Source: DATFQE01 sp963733845
Lineage (GTDB): Bacteria > Actinomycetota > Thermoleophilia > Gaiellales > Gaiellaceae
DNA: 64,000 bases
Reading direction: 5' to 3'
Assembly: GCA_963733845.1 (NCBI GenBank)
Contig: CAVTEM010000009.1
Location: forward strand, 62,001 to 126,000
This document shows, piece by piece, positions 25,130 through 33,156 of the stretch (position 1 is its first letter; each line of letters begins with the position of its first letter). The notes below the pieces were generated by a model. It saw nothing but the letters and a program-made list of their open reading frames with translations. It did no database searches and was not told the origin of the DNA. A program made the translations under genes and the position numbers.

Positions 25130-25384
25130 GTGACGATCGTCACGATGCGGGAGATCCGCGAGGGCGAGGTGCCCTACGACGCCGGCACCGCGCTCCAGGA
25201 GGATCCCGACCGGCCCGTCTTCAACGGCAACGGGCCCGACGACTACGTCTGCGTCCGGTGCGGGAACGTCCTCGCCCGGGCGATGCACCCCGTGCAGATG
25301 ACGAAGAAGGTCCGCGTCCGCTGCGGCCGCTGCTCGACCGTCAACGTGTCCGTGATCGACGGGTACGACGGCACGGTCTCGTAG
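25130..25384 (+). CDS. Small zinc-ribbon protein downstream of coxG
   Basis: An 84-residue protein with CVRC and CGRC knuckles 24 residues apart, enough for one zinc site. GTG start 14 bases after coxG. The N-terminal 35 residues are acidic and carry no known domain. The stop codon lies inside a perfect inverted repeat shared with the opposite-strand gene. Function unknown; it may be a small partner of CODH assembly by position only. Confidence 0.7.
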   Translation: MTIVTMREIREGEVPYDAGTALQEDPDRPVFNGNGPDDYVCVRCGNVLARAMHPVQMTKKVRVRCGRCSTVNVSVIDGYDGTVS

Positions 25385-25403
25385 GAGGGCGCCAACCCTC
25401 CTA
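25382..25403. terminator. Bidirectional hairpin between convergent genes
   Basis: TAGGAGGG / CGCCAA / CCCTCCTA is a perfect 8-bp inverted repeat. The left arm contains the stop codon of the plus-strand zinc-ribbon gene and the right arm the stop of the minus-strand gene. Its symmetry and position suit a two-way terminator, although no T tract is present. Confidence 0.6.
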
Positions 25404-26015
25404 GCGCAGCGCCCGTAGCGCCTCTCGGGCGCGCCGGTAGGCGGCCGCTCCGTCGCCGTCCAGCGTCGCGATCCGGACGACCGGCGGGTGGCCCATCGCC
25501 GGAGCGGCGAGGTCGAGGAGCGCGTCGTGGTAGGCGCGCTGCCGCTGGACTCCGCCGAAGCCGAAGCCCTTGGCGGGGAGGCCGCCGCCGAGGCCGTCGG
25601 TCCCCGAGCACAGGCTGCGGCACAGCTCCCGGTGCTCGTCCAGGTCGAAGCCCAGGTCCGCGTCGGCTGGATAGAGCTCGAGACAGGCGAGGCGAAACGA
25701 CGTGAAGTGGGGGGTCTCGTCGAGCTCGATCACGGTTCCGGTCTCCTCGTGCACGAGCTCGAGTGGCAGCAAGAGGTTCTCGCGCGACGCCTGCAGCACC
25801 GAGACGTCGCCCTGGAGGCGGGCGTGGATGGCGGCGAGGTGCTCGAGCGCCTCCTTCACCGGGCCGACGAGTGCTGGATCGCGCCGGCTCTTCGCCACGC
25901 GCTCGAGCCCCACGTGGCCTTGCTCGCAGAGCCAGTCGAACGAGCCTCCGCGGAGGACGATCCCGTCCTCCGCCGCGGCTTGCGCGAACGCCTCCTGAGC
26001 GGCGCCGGGCGTCAC
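25401..26015 (-). CDS. Unrecognised protein coupled to the second coxE/coxD pair
   Basis: A 204-residue soluble protein with no signal peptide or membrane helix. The GTG at 26015 overlaps the stop of the vWA gene (GTGA), making it the third gene of the minus-strand unit coxD'-coxE'-this. Recognisable features are a GGSFDWLCEQGH segment near the N-terminus, a hydrophobic SFRLACLELYP stretch, a Cys pair at RELCRSLCSG and a Gly-rich PAKGFGFGG loop. I cannot place it in a family. Its context suggests a target or adaptor of the MoxR-vWA pair. Confidence 0.65.
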   Translation of the reverse strand: MTPGAAQEAFAQAAAEDGIVLRGGSFDWLCEQGHVGLERVAKSRRDPALVGPVKEALEHLAAIHARLQGDVSVLQASRENLLLPLELVHEETGTVIELDETPHFTSFRLACLELYPADADLGFDLDEHRELCRSLCSGTDGLGGGLPAKGFGFGGVQRQRAYHDALLDLAAPAMGHPPVVRIATLDGDGAAAYRRAREALRALR

Positions 26016-27043
26016 CCCAGCTGCGAGCCGAGGTCCTCGAGCGAGGCGAGGTTGTGGCCGCTCGCGAAGACGTCGACGTAGGGCAGCGCCGCCGCCATAC
26101 CGCGGGCGAGCGGCTCGTAGGCCGGGCTCTCCTGGAGCGGGTTGAGCCACACGACACGGTGGGCGAGCCGGGCGAGCCGGGCCATCTGCTCTCGCAGGCG
26201 GTCTGGGTCGCCCACCTCGAGCCCGTCCGAGCAGATCACGACCACCGCTCCCCTGGCGAGGCCGCCGTGGCCGTAGTCGTCGAGGAAGCGCTCCAGCGAG
26301 TCGCCGATCCGCGTGCCGCCCTCCCAGTCGACCACCTCGGCCGCCGCGCTCCGCAGCGCGCGGTCGGGGTCGCCCGTCGTCAGCTGGCGGGTCACGCGCG
26401 TGAGCCGGGTGCCGAAGCAGAACGCCTCCCAGCGGCGGTCGGTACGGAGCGCGGCATGGGCGAACATCACGAGCGCCCGCGAGTAGTCGGCCATCGAGCC
26501 GGAGACGTCGAGCAGGAGCACGAGGCGGCGGCTGCGCCGGCGGCGCTCGCGCCAGACCCGATCGAGCGGCTCGCCGCCGGTACGGAAGGAGCGTCTGAGC
26601 GTGCGCCGGAAGTCCGGCGCGCCGGCGCGGGCCGCCTGCCTGCGACGCGAGCGCCGGGTCGGGACGGCGATGCGGATCCGTGCCATCAACTCGCCGAGCT
26701 GCGCGAGCTCGTCGCGCGAGCACTTGGAGAAGCTCTTCGTGCGCAGGAGCTCGACCTCGCTCGCCAGCGCAATCTCGACCTCCTGGGCAACGACCTGCGG
26801 CCGGGGCGTCGGTGGCGGCCGCCTCGTGCGCTCGCTGTGGAAGTAGCGCCGGAAGACGCGGTCGTACGTCTCGAGCTGATCGTGCCGGCCGACGAGCGTG
26901 GTCCTGCCGGCCCAGTAGAGATCGGTCGGATCGAGTAGCGCAGCCGCGCGGCAGAACTCGAGCACGCGGCCCGTGCCGACCTCGAGACCCTCCTCCCGGA
27001 GCGCGCGGCCGAACCCGGCGAGCTGCTCGACCGGATCGCTCAC
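26012..27043 (-). CDS. Second CoxE-like vWA domain protein
   Basis: A 343-residue paralogue of the CoxE at 21530. The vWA metal site LLLDVSGSMADYSR is intact, with ICSDGLEVGDPD in the second half. The GTG start overlaps the MoxR gene stop by 4 bases. The N-terminal helper region is shorter than in the first copy. The pair probably serves the form II CODH-like enzyme encoded divergently, or another metal enzyme; the sequence alone cannot tell. Confidence 0.88.
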   Translation of the reverse strand: MSDPVEQLAGFGRALREEGLEVGTGRVLEFCRAAALLDPTDLYWAGRTTLVGRHDQLETYDRVFRRYFHSERTRRPPPTPRPQVVAQEVEIALASEVELLRTKSFSKCSRDELAQLGELMARIRIAVPTRRSRRRQAARAGAPDFRRTLRRSFRTGGEPLDRVWRERRRRSRRLVLLLDVSGSMADYSRALVMFAHAALRTDRRWEAFCFGTRLTRVTRQLTTGDPDRALRSAAAEVVDWEGGTRIGDSLERFLDDYGHGGLARGAVVVICSDGLEVGDPDRLREQMARLARLAHRVVWLNPLQESPAYEPLARGMAAALPYVDVFASGHNLASLEDLGSQLG

Positions 27044-27906
27044 GCGAGCAGCTCGGGCAGCTCCGGCTCGACCCGCTGGAGGTCCTCGCGGTTCTTGACC
27101 GCCCAGCCGATCGTCGCCCGGGCCGCGTCGCCGTCGACGGCCTCGGCGTCGAGCAGCGTCAGCGCGCGCGCCCAGTCGATCGCCTCGGCGACGCCCGGCC
27201 GCTTGACGAGGTCGAGCTCGCGCAGCCGCGCCACCGCGGCCGCGACCGAGCGCGCGAGCTGCTCGGAGACGCCTGGCGCGCGCAGCCGTACGATCTCGAC
27301 CTCGCGCTCGAGGTCGGGGTAGTCGATCCAGTGATAGAGGCAGCGGCGCTTGAGCGCGTCGTGCAGCTCGCGCGTGCGGTTGGACGTGATCACGACGACC
27401 GGCGGCTCGGCGGCCGCGACGGTCCCGAGCTCGGGCACGGTCACCGTGTAGGCGTCGAGCACCTCGAGCAGGAACGCCTCGAACTCGTCGTCGGCGCGGT
27501 CGAGCTCGTCGATCAGGAGCACGGCGCCGGCGCCCGCGCGAATCGCGCGCAGCAGCGGCCGCTCGAGCAGGAACTCGGGGCCGTAGAGCTCGGCGACCCG
27601 GTCCTCCTGGGCGACCTCGCCCGTCTGCAGCGCCCGCGCGTACAGCAGCTGGCGCGAGTAATCCCACTCGTACAGGGCCTGGGAGGCGTCGATGCCCTCG
27701 TAGCACTGCAGACGGATCAGCTCGGCGCCGCGGATCCGAGCCAGGGTCTTGCCGACCTCGGTCTTGCCGACGCCCGCCTCCCCTTCCAGGAGCAGCGGCC
27801 GGCCCATTGCGACGGTCAGGTAGATCGCCGTCGCGAGGCCGCGGTCCGGGAGGTACGACTCGGCGGCGAGCGCGCGCTCGACTTCCTCGACAGAACCGAA
27901 AGCCAT
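27040..27906 (-). CDS. Second CoxD-like MoxR AAA+ ATPase
   Basis: A 288-residue AAA+ ATPase with Walker A GEAGVGKTE, Walker B LLIDELDRADDEFEAF and the SNRTRELHDAL sensor. It is closely similar to the CoxD at 20620 through most of its length. The ATG at 27906 follows a divergent intergenic region of 130 bases shared with coxF. It heads a unit of three overlapping genes on the minus strand. Confidence 0.9.
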   Translation of the reverse strand: MAFGSVEEVERALAAESYLPDRGLATAIYLTVAMGRPLLLEGEAGVGKTEVGKTLARIRGAELIRLQCYEGIDASQALYEWDYSRQLLYARALQTGEVAQEDRVAELYGPEFLLERPLLRAIRAGAGAVLLIDELDRADDEFEAFLLEVLDAYTVTVPELGTVAAAEPPVVVITSNRTRELHDALKRRCLYHWIDYPDLEREVEIVRLRAPGVSEQLARSVAAAVARLRELDLVKRPGVAEAIDWARALTLLDAEAVDGDAARATIGWAVKNREDLQRVEPELPELLA

Positions 27907-28013
27907 GGGCTGATCGTACGGGAAGGTAGTCCCTGCAAAACGGCCTGTCGCAGCGTATTCTCGCGTTTCGTCTGGCCCCCACAGACCGCGGGGACGAAGG
28001 AGGGATCGCCCTG
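27907..28013. promoter_or_regulatory. Divergent intergenic region between the second coxD and the coxF operon
   Basis: About 107 bases separate the two divergent units and must carry both promoters. I see a bulged stem (TTCGTC...CCC / GGG...GACGAA around 27966-27999) and a strong ribosome binding site AAGGAGGG at 27997-28004. No clear -35/-10 pair could be fixed by eye. Confidence 0.4.
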
Positions 28014-28040
28014 ATGGACCCCGGCAGCTCCAGCGGATGA
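28014..28040 (+). CDS. Eight-codon leader ORF overlapping the coxF start
   Basis: ATG at 28014 lies 9 bases after the excellent Shine-Dalgarno AAGGAGGG and encodes MDPGSSSG, ending in TGA that overlaps the coxF ATG (GGATGA). coxF itself has no close ribosome binding site, so it may be translated by reinitiation after the leader. This could be a coupling device or a chance reading frame; alternatively coxF uses this ATG region in an unrecognised way. Confidence 0.4.
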   Translation: MDPGSSSG

Positions 28041-28927
28041 CCTCGGCGCAGGAGGTGCTCAGGCGGGCCGGCGAGCTCACGGGTCAGAACCGCGGGTTCG
28101 TCCTGGCCACAGTGGTGAACGTCACGCGCCCCGCCTCGACGCGCCGCGGCGACAAGGGGCTCGTGACCGAGAGCGGCGAGCTGGTCGGCTGGGTCGGCGG
28201 GGCCTGCTCGGAGCCGATCGTGATCCGGGAGGCCTTGCGCGCCCTCGCCGACGGCGAGCCCCGACTGCTGCGGATCGGGCCTCCGGGCAGCCACGAGGAA
28301 ACGCCCGACGACGTCGTCGCCGCCGAGAGCATGTGCGCCTCGGAAGGTACGGTCGAGGTCTTGCTCGAGCCCCAGCTTCCGGCTCCGCTTCTCGCCGTGG
28401 TCGGCGACGGCCCCGCGGCCCGCGTCCTCGCCGAGCTCGCGGGCACGATCGGCTGGCGCGTCGCGACCGAGCTGCGGAGCGATGCCGACGCCGTGGTGGT
28501 GGCGACGATGGGTCACGGGGACGAGGAGGTGCTCACCGCTGCGCTCGCGGCGCCGATCGGCTACGTCGGCCTGGTCGCCAGCGCGCGCCGCGCCGGGGCC
28601 GTGCTCGCCCAACTGCGCGAGCGCGGGGTGGAGGAGGAGGCGCTCGCCCGCGTCCGTAGCCCGGCGGGGCTCGACCTCGGCCCGTCGAGCCAGCCGGAGA
28701 TCGCCGTCGCGGTCCTCGCGGAGCTCGTTGCCTGGCGGCACACGCACGGCGAGGTGCCGACTCCGCCGGCCGAGGCGGTCGACCCGGTCTGCGGCATGAC
28801 CGTGGCGATCGAGGGGGCGAAAGTGACGGCCGTCCACGACGGCGTCACGTACTACTTCTGCGGCGGGCACTGCCGCAAGCGCTTCGAGGCGGATCCTGCG
28901 GGCTTCCTCGGAGTCGAGACGCAGTGA
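28037..28927 (+). CDS. coxF: XdhC/CoxF-family Moco maturation protein with C-terminal YHS domain
   Basis: A 296-residue protein. XdhC-type proteins bind molybdenum cofactor and help sulfurate and insert it in xanthine dehydrogenase/CODH family enzymes. The N-terminal part has ATVVNVTRPASTRRGDKGLVT and GWVGGACSEP motifs; a Rossmann-like middle (VVGDGPAARVLAELA) follows. The last 50 residues are a YHS metal-binding domain: DPVCGMTV, then YYFCGGHCRKRFEADP. That fusion is unusual. It starts the form II operon and overlaps coxG' by 4 bases. Confidence 0.85.
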   Translation: MTSAQEVLRRAGELTGQNRGFVLATVVNVTRPASTRRGDKGLVTESGELVGWVGGACSEPIVIREALRALADGEPRLLRIGPPGSHEETPDDVVAAESMCASEGTVEVLLEPQLPAPLLAVVGDGPAARVLAELAGTIGWRVATELRSDADAVVVATMGHGDEEVLTAALAAPIGYVGLVASARRAGAVLAQLRERGVEEEALARVRSPAGLDLGPSSQPEIAVAVLAELVAWRHTHGEVPTPPAEAVDPVCGMTVAIEGAKVTAVHDGVTYYFCGGHCRKRFEADPAGFLGVETQ

Positions 28928-29496
28928 AGATCGAGAACTCGTTCGAGGTCGAGGCTCCGCGCGAAGCGGCGTGGGAGCTCTTGATGGACGTCCCGCGCGT
29001 GATCCCGTGCATGCCGGGCGCCGAGCTGGCCGAGACGATCAACGAGTCGACCTGGAAGGCTCACATGAAGCTGAAGCTCGGCCCGATCTCGCTCAACTTC
29101 GAGGCTGACGTCACGCGCGAGGAAGCCGACGAGCAGGCCGGGCGGGTGCGGCTCGCCGCGCAGGCTCGCGAGCTCAAGGGCCGCGGAGCGGCGCTGGCGT
29201 CGATCGAGTCGACGCTCGCGGCCGTCAACGGCGGTACGAAGGTCGACGTCGTGACCGACCTCGGCATGTCGGGCCCGATCGCCCAGTACGGCCGCGGGAT
29301 GGTGCAGGACGTCTCCACGCAGCTGATCTCGAGCTTCGCGGAGTGCCTGCAGAAGCAGTTGATCGCCAGCCCGGAGGAGGCCGAGGCTGCGGTCGCGGCA
29401 CAGGCAAAGCCGGTCTCCGGCCTGCGGCTCGGGCTGGCCGCGTTCGCGCGCTCGTTCGGCCGCATCTTCCGTCGCAAGGAAAGGAGTGGCTCGTGA
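28924..29496 (+). CDS. CoxG-like SRPBCC protein with basic C-terminal tail
   Basis: A 190-residue CoxG homologue. The core begins KIENSFEVEAPREAAWELLMDVPRVIPCMPG, matching the family. Beyond about residue 150 an Ala-rich linker leads to a short amphipathic, Arg/Lys-rich end (RSFGRIFRRKER) that could bind the membrane. GTG start overlapping coxF; its stop overlaps coxS'. It may tether the second CODH-like enzyme to the membrane and quinone pool, as proposed for CoxG. Confidence 0.88.
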   Translation: MKIENSFEVEAPREAAWELLMDVPRVIPCMPGAELAETINESTWKAHMKLKLGPISLNFEADVTREEADEQAGRVRLAAQARELKGRGAALASIESTLAAVNGGTKVDVVTDLGMSGPIAQYGRGMVQDVSTQLISSFAECLQKQLIASPEEAEAAVAAQAKPVSGLRLGLAAFARSFGRIFRRKERSGS

Positions 29497-29951
29497 GAGA
29501 GATAACCCTGACGGTCAACGGCGAGCGACAGGAGCTCGAGGTCGAGCCGCGTGACTTGCTCGTCTTCGTCCTCCGCGAGCGGCTCCGTCTCGTCGGAACG
29601 ACGGTCGGCTGCGACACGTCGTCCTGCGGCTCGTGCACGGTGCTGCTCGACGGCGAGTCGGTCAAGTCCTGCACGGTGCTCGGCGTCCAGGCGGACGGCC
29701 ACGAGGTGACGACGATCGAGGGCCTCGCGCAGAACGGCACGCTGCATCCGGTGCAGCAGGCGTTCCACGAGAACCACGGGCTCCAGTGCGGTTACTGCAC
29801 CCCGGGGATGGTGCTCGCCACGGTCAGCCTGCTCCAGGAGCACCCATCGCCCAGCGACGAGGAGATCCGCCACCTGCTCGAAGGCAATCTCTGCCGTTGC
29901 ACGGGCTACCAGAACATCGTCAAGGCCGTGAAGGCCGCGGCCGCGAGCTGA
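29493..29951 (+). CDS. CODH-like small (2Fe-2S) subunit, form II cluster
   Basis: A 152-residue two-cluster ferredoxin-type subunit. The N-terminal site is Cys40, Cys45, Cys48 and a fourth Cys near 60; the C-terminal site has CGYC and CRC motifs. The GTG start overlaps the coxG' stop. The order S-L-M in this cluster is the one usual for form II operons, in contrast with M-S-L in the first. Confidence 0.93.
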   Translation: MREITLTVNGERQELEVEPRDLLVFVLRERLRLVGTTVGCDTSSCGSCTVLLDGESVKSCTVLGVQADGHEVTTIEGLAQNGTLHPVQQAFHENHGLQCGYCTPGMVLATVSLLQEHPSPSDEEIRHLLEGNLCRCTGYQNIVKAVKAAAAS

Positions 29952-29961
29952 GGAGCGAGAG

Positions 29962-32319
29962 ATGGCTGTCACCGAGGAACGCACCGAGCCGTACGTCGGC
30001 AGCTCCGTCGCCCGCAGGGAGGACGCGAAGCTCCTGACCGGCCAGACGAGCTGGACCGACAACCTGAGCGTGCCGGGGATGCTCTGGATCGCGGTCGTAC
30101 GCAGCCCGCACGCGCATGCGCGCATCACGAGCATCGACCTGTCCAAGGCCCGCGAGGCCGAGGGGGTGGTCGCCGCGTTCTCCGGCGAGGACCTCGCCGA
30201 CGAATGGGCCGCTGGGCTGCCGTGCGCGTGGCCCGTCACGGAGGACACGAAGACTCCGCCCCACTGGCCGCTCGCCAAGGACAAGACGCGCTACGTGGGA
30301 GACGGCGTCGCCGTCGTGATCGCGGAGAGCCGCGCGCTCGCCAAGGACGCGACCGAGCTCGTCGAGGTCGGCTACGAGCCGCTCCCGGCCGTCACGGACG
30401 TGGCCAAAGCGCTCGACGACGGCGCACCCAAGGTCCACGACGAGCTCGACTCGAACCACTGCTACACGTGGACGCTGCAGAACGGCGAGGTCGACCGCCT
30501 CTTCTCCGAGGCGGCCGTGACCGTCAAGGAGCACTACCGCCAGCAGCGCCTGATCCCGAACGCGATGGAGCCCCGCAGCGTGCTCGCCCAGCCGAGCCCG
30601 GCGCTGGGCGAGTACACGCTCTGGTCGGCGACCCAGATCCCGCACATCCTGCGCGTGACGCTGGCGTTGACGACCGGGATCCCGGAGTCGAAGCTGCGCG
30701 TGATCGCCCCGGACGTGGGCGGCGGGTTCGGCTCGAAGCTGAACGTGTACGCCGAGGAGGCGCTCTGCCTCGCCCTCTCGCGGCGGCTGGGCGTGCCGAT
30801 CAAGTGGAGCGAGGAGCGCTCGGAGGGCTACCTGGCCACGATCCACGGCCGCGACGTGCTCCAGGAGATCGAGCTCGCCGCCACCGCCGAGGGCAAGATC
30901 ACGGCCGTCCGCGTACGGCTGACGGCCGCGATGGGCGCCTACCTGCAGCTCGTCACGCCGGGTATCCCGATCCTGGGCGCCTGGCTGTACGGCGGCTGCT
31001 ACGGCGTCGAGGCCTACGACTTCGAGTGCGAGGGCGTGTTCACGCACACGACGCCGACCGACGCCTACCGCGGCGCGGGCCGGCCGGAGGCGACCTACGC
31101 GATCGAGCGGGCGGTGGACGCCCTCGCCCGCGAGTTGGGCAAGGACCCCGTCGAGCTGCGCCGCATGAACTTCATCAAGGAGTTCCCGGCCGATCTCGCC
31201 TCGGGCCTCACGGTCGATTCGGGCGACTACGACGCGTCGCTCGACCGCGCGCTGGAGCTGCTCGGCTACGAGGACGTCCGTCGCGACCAGGCCGAGCGGC
31301 GGGAGCGGGGCGACCGCGAGCAGCTCGGGATCGGCTTCTCCACGTACATGGAGATGTGCGGGCTGGCGCCGTCGCGGATCCTCGGCGCGATCCGCTACGT
31401 CGCCGGAGGCTGGGACGCGGCCACGATCCGCTGCCTGCCGACCGGAACCGTCCAGGTTCTCGTCGGCACCTCGCCCCACGGGCAGAGCCACGCCACGACG
31501 TTCGCCCAGATCACGGCCGACCAGCTCGGGATGCCGGTCGAGGACATCGAGGTGCTCTTCAGCGACACCGCGATCGTGCCTTTAGGCATGGACTCGTACG
31601 GCAGCCGCAGCCTGACGGTCGGCGGGGTCGCGCTCTACCACGCGGGCGACAAGGTCGTCGCCAAGGCGAAGAAGATCGTGGCGCACTCGCTCGAGGTGTC
31701 CGAGGACGACCTCGAATACGAGGGCGGACGCTTCACCGTTCGCGGCACCGATCGCTCGATGACGGTCAAGGAGGCCGCGTTCGCCGCCTGGACGGCGCAC
31801 AACCTCCCCGACGGGATGGAGCCCGGCCTGGAGGAGAGTCACGTGTACGACCCGCCCAACTTCAGCTGGCCGGCGGGCTGCCACATCGCCGTAGTCGGCA
31901 TCGACACGGAGACGGGTGCGGTCGAACTCCGCCGCTACATCGCCGTCGACGACGTCGGCACGGCGATCAACCCGATGATCGTGGACGGGCAGGTGCAGGG
32001 CGGGATCGCCCAGGGGGTGGCTCAGGCGCTGCTCGAGGAGGCCGTGTACGACGAGGACGGCAACCTCGTGACCGGCTCGATGACGAACTACCTGCTGCCC
32101 TCGGCGGCGGAGCTGATCGACTTCGAGCTCGACCGCACCGAGAGCCCCAGCCCGACGAACCCGATGGGCGTGAAGGGCGTGGGTGAGACCGGTGCGATTG
32201 CGTCGACGGCCGCGGTCATGAACGCGGTCGTGGACGCGCTGACGCCGTTCGGCATCACCAACGTGGACATGCCCGCCACGCCCGAGCGAGTCTGGCGTGC
32301 GATCGAGGAGGCGAGATGA
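29962..32319 (+). CDS. CODH-like molybdenum hydroxylase large subunit, form II (AYRGAGR)
   Basis: A 785-residue large subunit of the xanthine dehydrogenase/CODH superfamily. Its active-site loop reads AYRGAGR at residues 368-374, the form II signature that lacks the copper-ligand Cys of true CODH. The GGGFGSK loop near residue 250 and the late GVGETGA motif with the catalytic Glu are intact. The substrate of form II enzymes is not settled; many are probably not CO dehydrogenases. The ATG follows GAGGAGCGAGAG. Its stop overlaps coxM' by 4 bases. Confidence 0.94.
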   Translation: MAVTEERTEPYVGSSVARREDAKLLTGQTSWTDNLSVPGMLWIAVVRSPHAHARITSIDLSKAREAEGVVAAFSGEDLADEWAAGLPCAWPVTEDTKTPPHWPLAKDKTRYVGDGVAVVIAESRALAKDATELVEVGYEPLPAVTDVAKALDDGAPKVHDELDSNHCYTWTLQNGEVDRLFSEAAVTVKEHYRQQRLIPNAMEPRSVLAQPSPALGEYTLWSATQIPHILRVTLALTTGIPESKLRVIAPDVGGGFGSKLNVYAEEALCLALSRRLGVPIKWSEERSEGYLATIHGRDVLQEIELAATAEGKITAVRVRLTAAMGAYLQLVTPGIPILGAWLYGGCYGVEAYDFECEGVFTHTTPTDAYRGAGRPEATYAIERAVDALARELGKDPVELRRMNFIKEFPADLASGLTVDSGDYDASLDRALELLGYEDVRRDQAERRERGDREQLGIGFSTYMEMCGLAPSRILGAIRYVAGGWDAATIRCLPTGTVQVLVGTSPHGQSHATTFAQITADQLGMPVEDIEVLFSDTAIVPLGMDSYGSRSLTVGGVALYHAGDKVVAKAKKIVAHSLEVSEDDLEYEGGRFTVRGTDRSMTVKEAAFAAWTAHNLPDGMEPGLEESHVYDPPNFSWPAGCHIAVVGIDTETGAVELRRYIAVDDVGTAINPMIVDGQVQGGIAQGVAQALLEEAVYDEDGNLVTGSMTNYLLPSAAELIDFELDRTESPSPTNPMGVKGVGETGAIASTAAVMNAVVDALTPFGITNVDMPATPERVWRAIEEAR

Positions 32320-33146
32320 TCCCGGCAACGTTCGACTACGAGGTCGCGGGCTCGGTCGACGAGGCCGTCGAGCTGCTCGGCTCCCGCGAGGACGCGAAGC
32401 TGCTCGCCGGCGGCCATTCGCTGCTGCCGCTGATGAAGCTCCGGTTCGCCCGGCCCGAGCTGCTCGTCGACATCGGGCGGCTCTCCGATCTGTCCTACGT
32501 CCGCGACGACGGCGACACGGTCGCGATCGGAGCGCTGACCCGGCACCACGACGTGGCGGGCGACGGCGTCCTCCAGCGAGACGTGCGGGCTCGTCGTCGC
32601 TACACGGCAGAGCTAGATCGGCGACCCGCAGGTCCGCCACCGCGGCACGATCGGCGGCTCCGTCGCGCACGGCGACCCGGCCTCCGACCTACCGACCGTC
32701 CTGCTCGCGCTCGACGCCGAGCTCGTCGTCCGTGGCCCGGGCGGAGAACGGACGGTGGCCGCCGCCGACTTCTTCCAGGGCCTCTTCCAGACGGCGCTCG
32801 GGCAGCAGGACGTCCTGACCGAGATCCGCGTGCCCAAGCTCGACGGGGCCGGCTGGGCCTACGAGAAGTTCAACCGCCGTGCGCAGGACTGGGCGACCGT
32901 CGGGGTCGCCGCGGTCAGGCAGAACGGCTCGGCGCGGGTCGGCGCTGACGAACATGGGCTCGACGCCGGTTCGCGCGTCCGCGGTCGAAGAGGCGATCGC
33001 CTCCGGCTCGGACGTCGCGGCCGCCGCGGAGCGGGCCGCCGAGGGCACGAGCCCGTCCGAGCGACACGTACGGGAGCGCCGAGTACCGGAAGCATCTCGC
33101 GACCGTGCTCGTCCGACGCGCCCTGGAGGGGGCCGATTCGGGCTAG
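32316..33146 (+). pseudogene. CODH-like medium (FAD) subunit of the form II cluster, broken by three frameshifts
   Basis: The N-terminus is normal (FDYEVAGSVDEAVELLG, then AGGHSLLPLMKLR). The frame is lost between about 32580 and 32620, after which IGDPQVRHRGTIGGSVAHGDPASD continues in another frame through the DFFQGLFQTALGQQDVLTEIR segment. It shifts again near 32950 (into LTNMGSTPVRA) and near 33065 (into YGSAEYRKHLATVLVRRAL), ending at TAG 33144-33146. Reassembled, it is a full-length flavoprotein subunit of about 275 residues. Three breaks in one gene may mean sequence errors, or real loss of this subunit. Overlap with coxL' supports operon membership. Confidence 0.8.
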
Positions 33147-33156
33147 GCTCGAAGGC

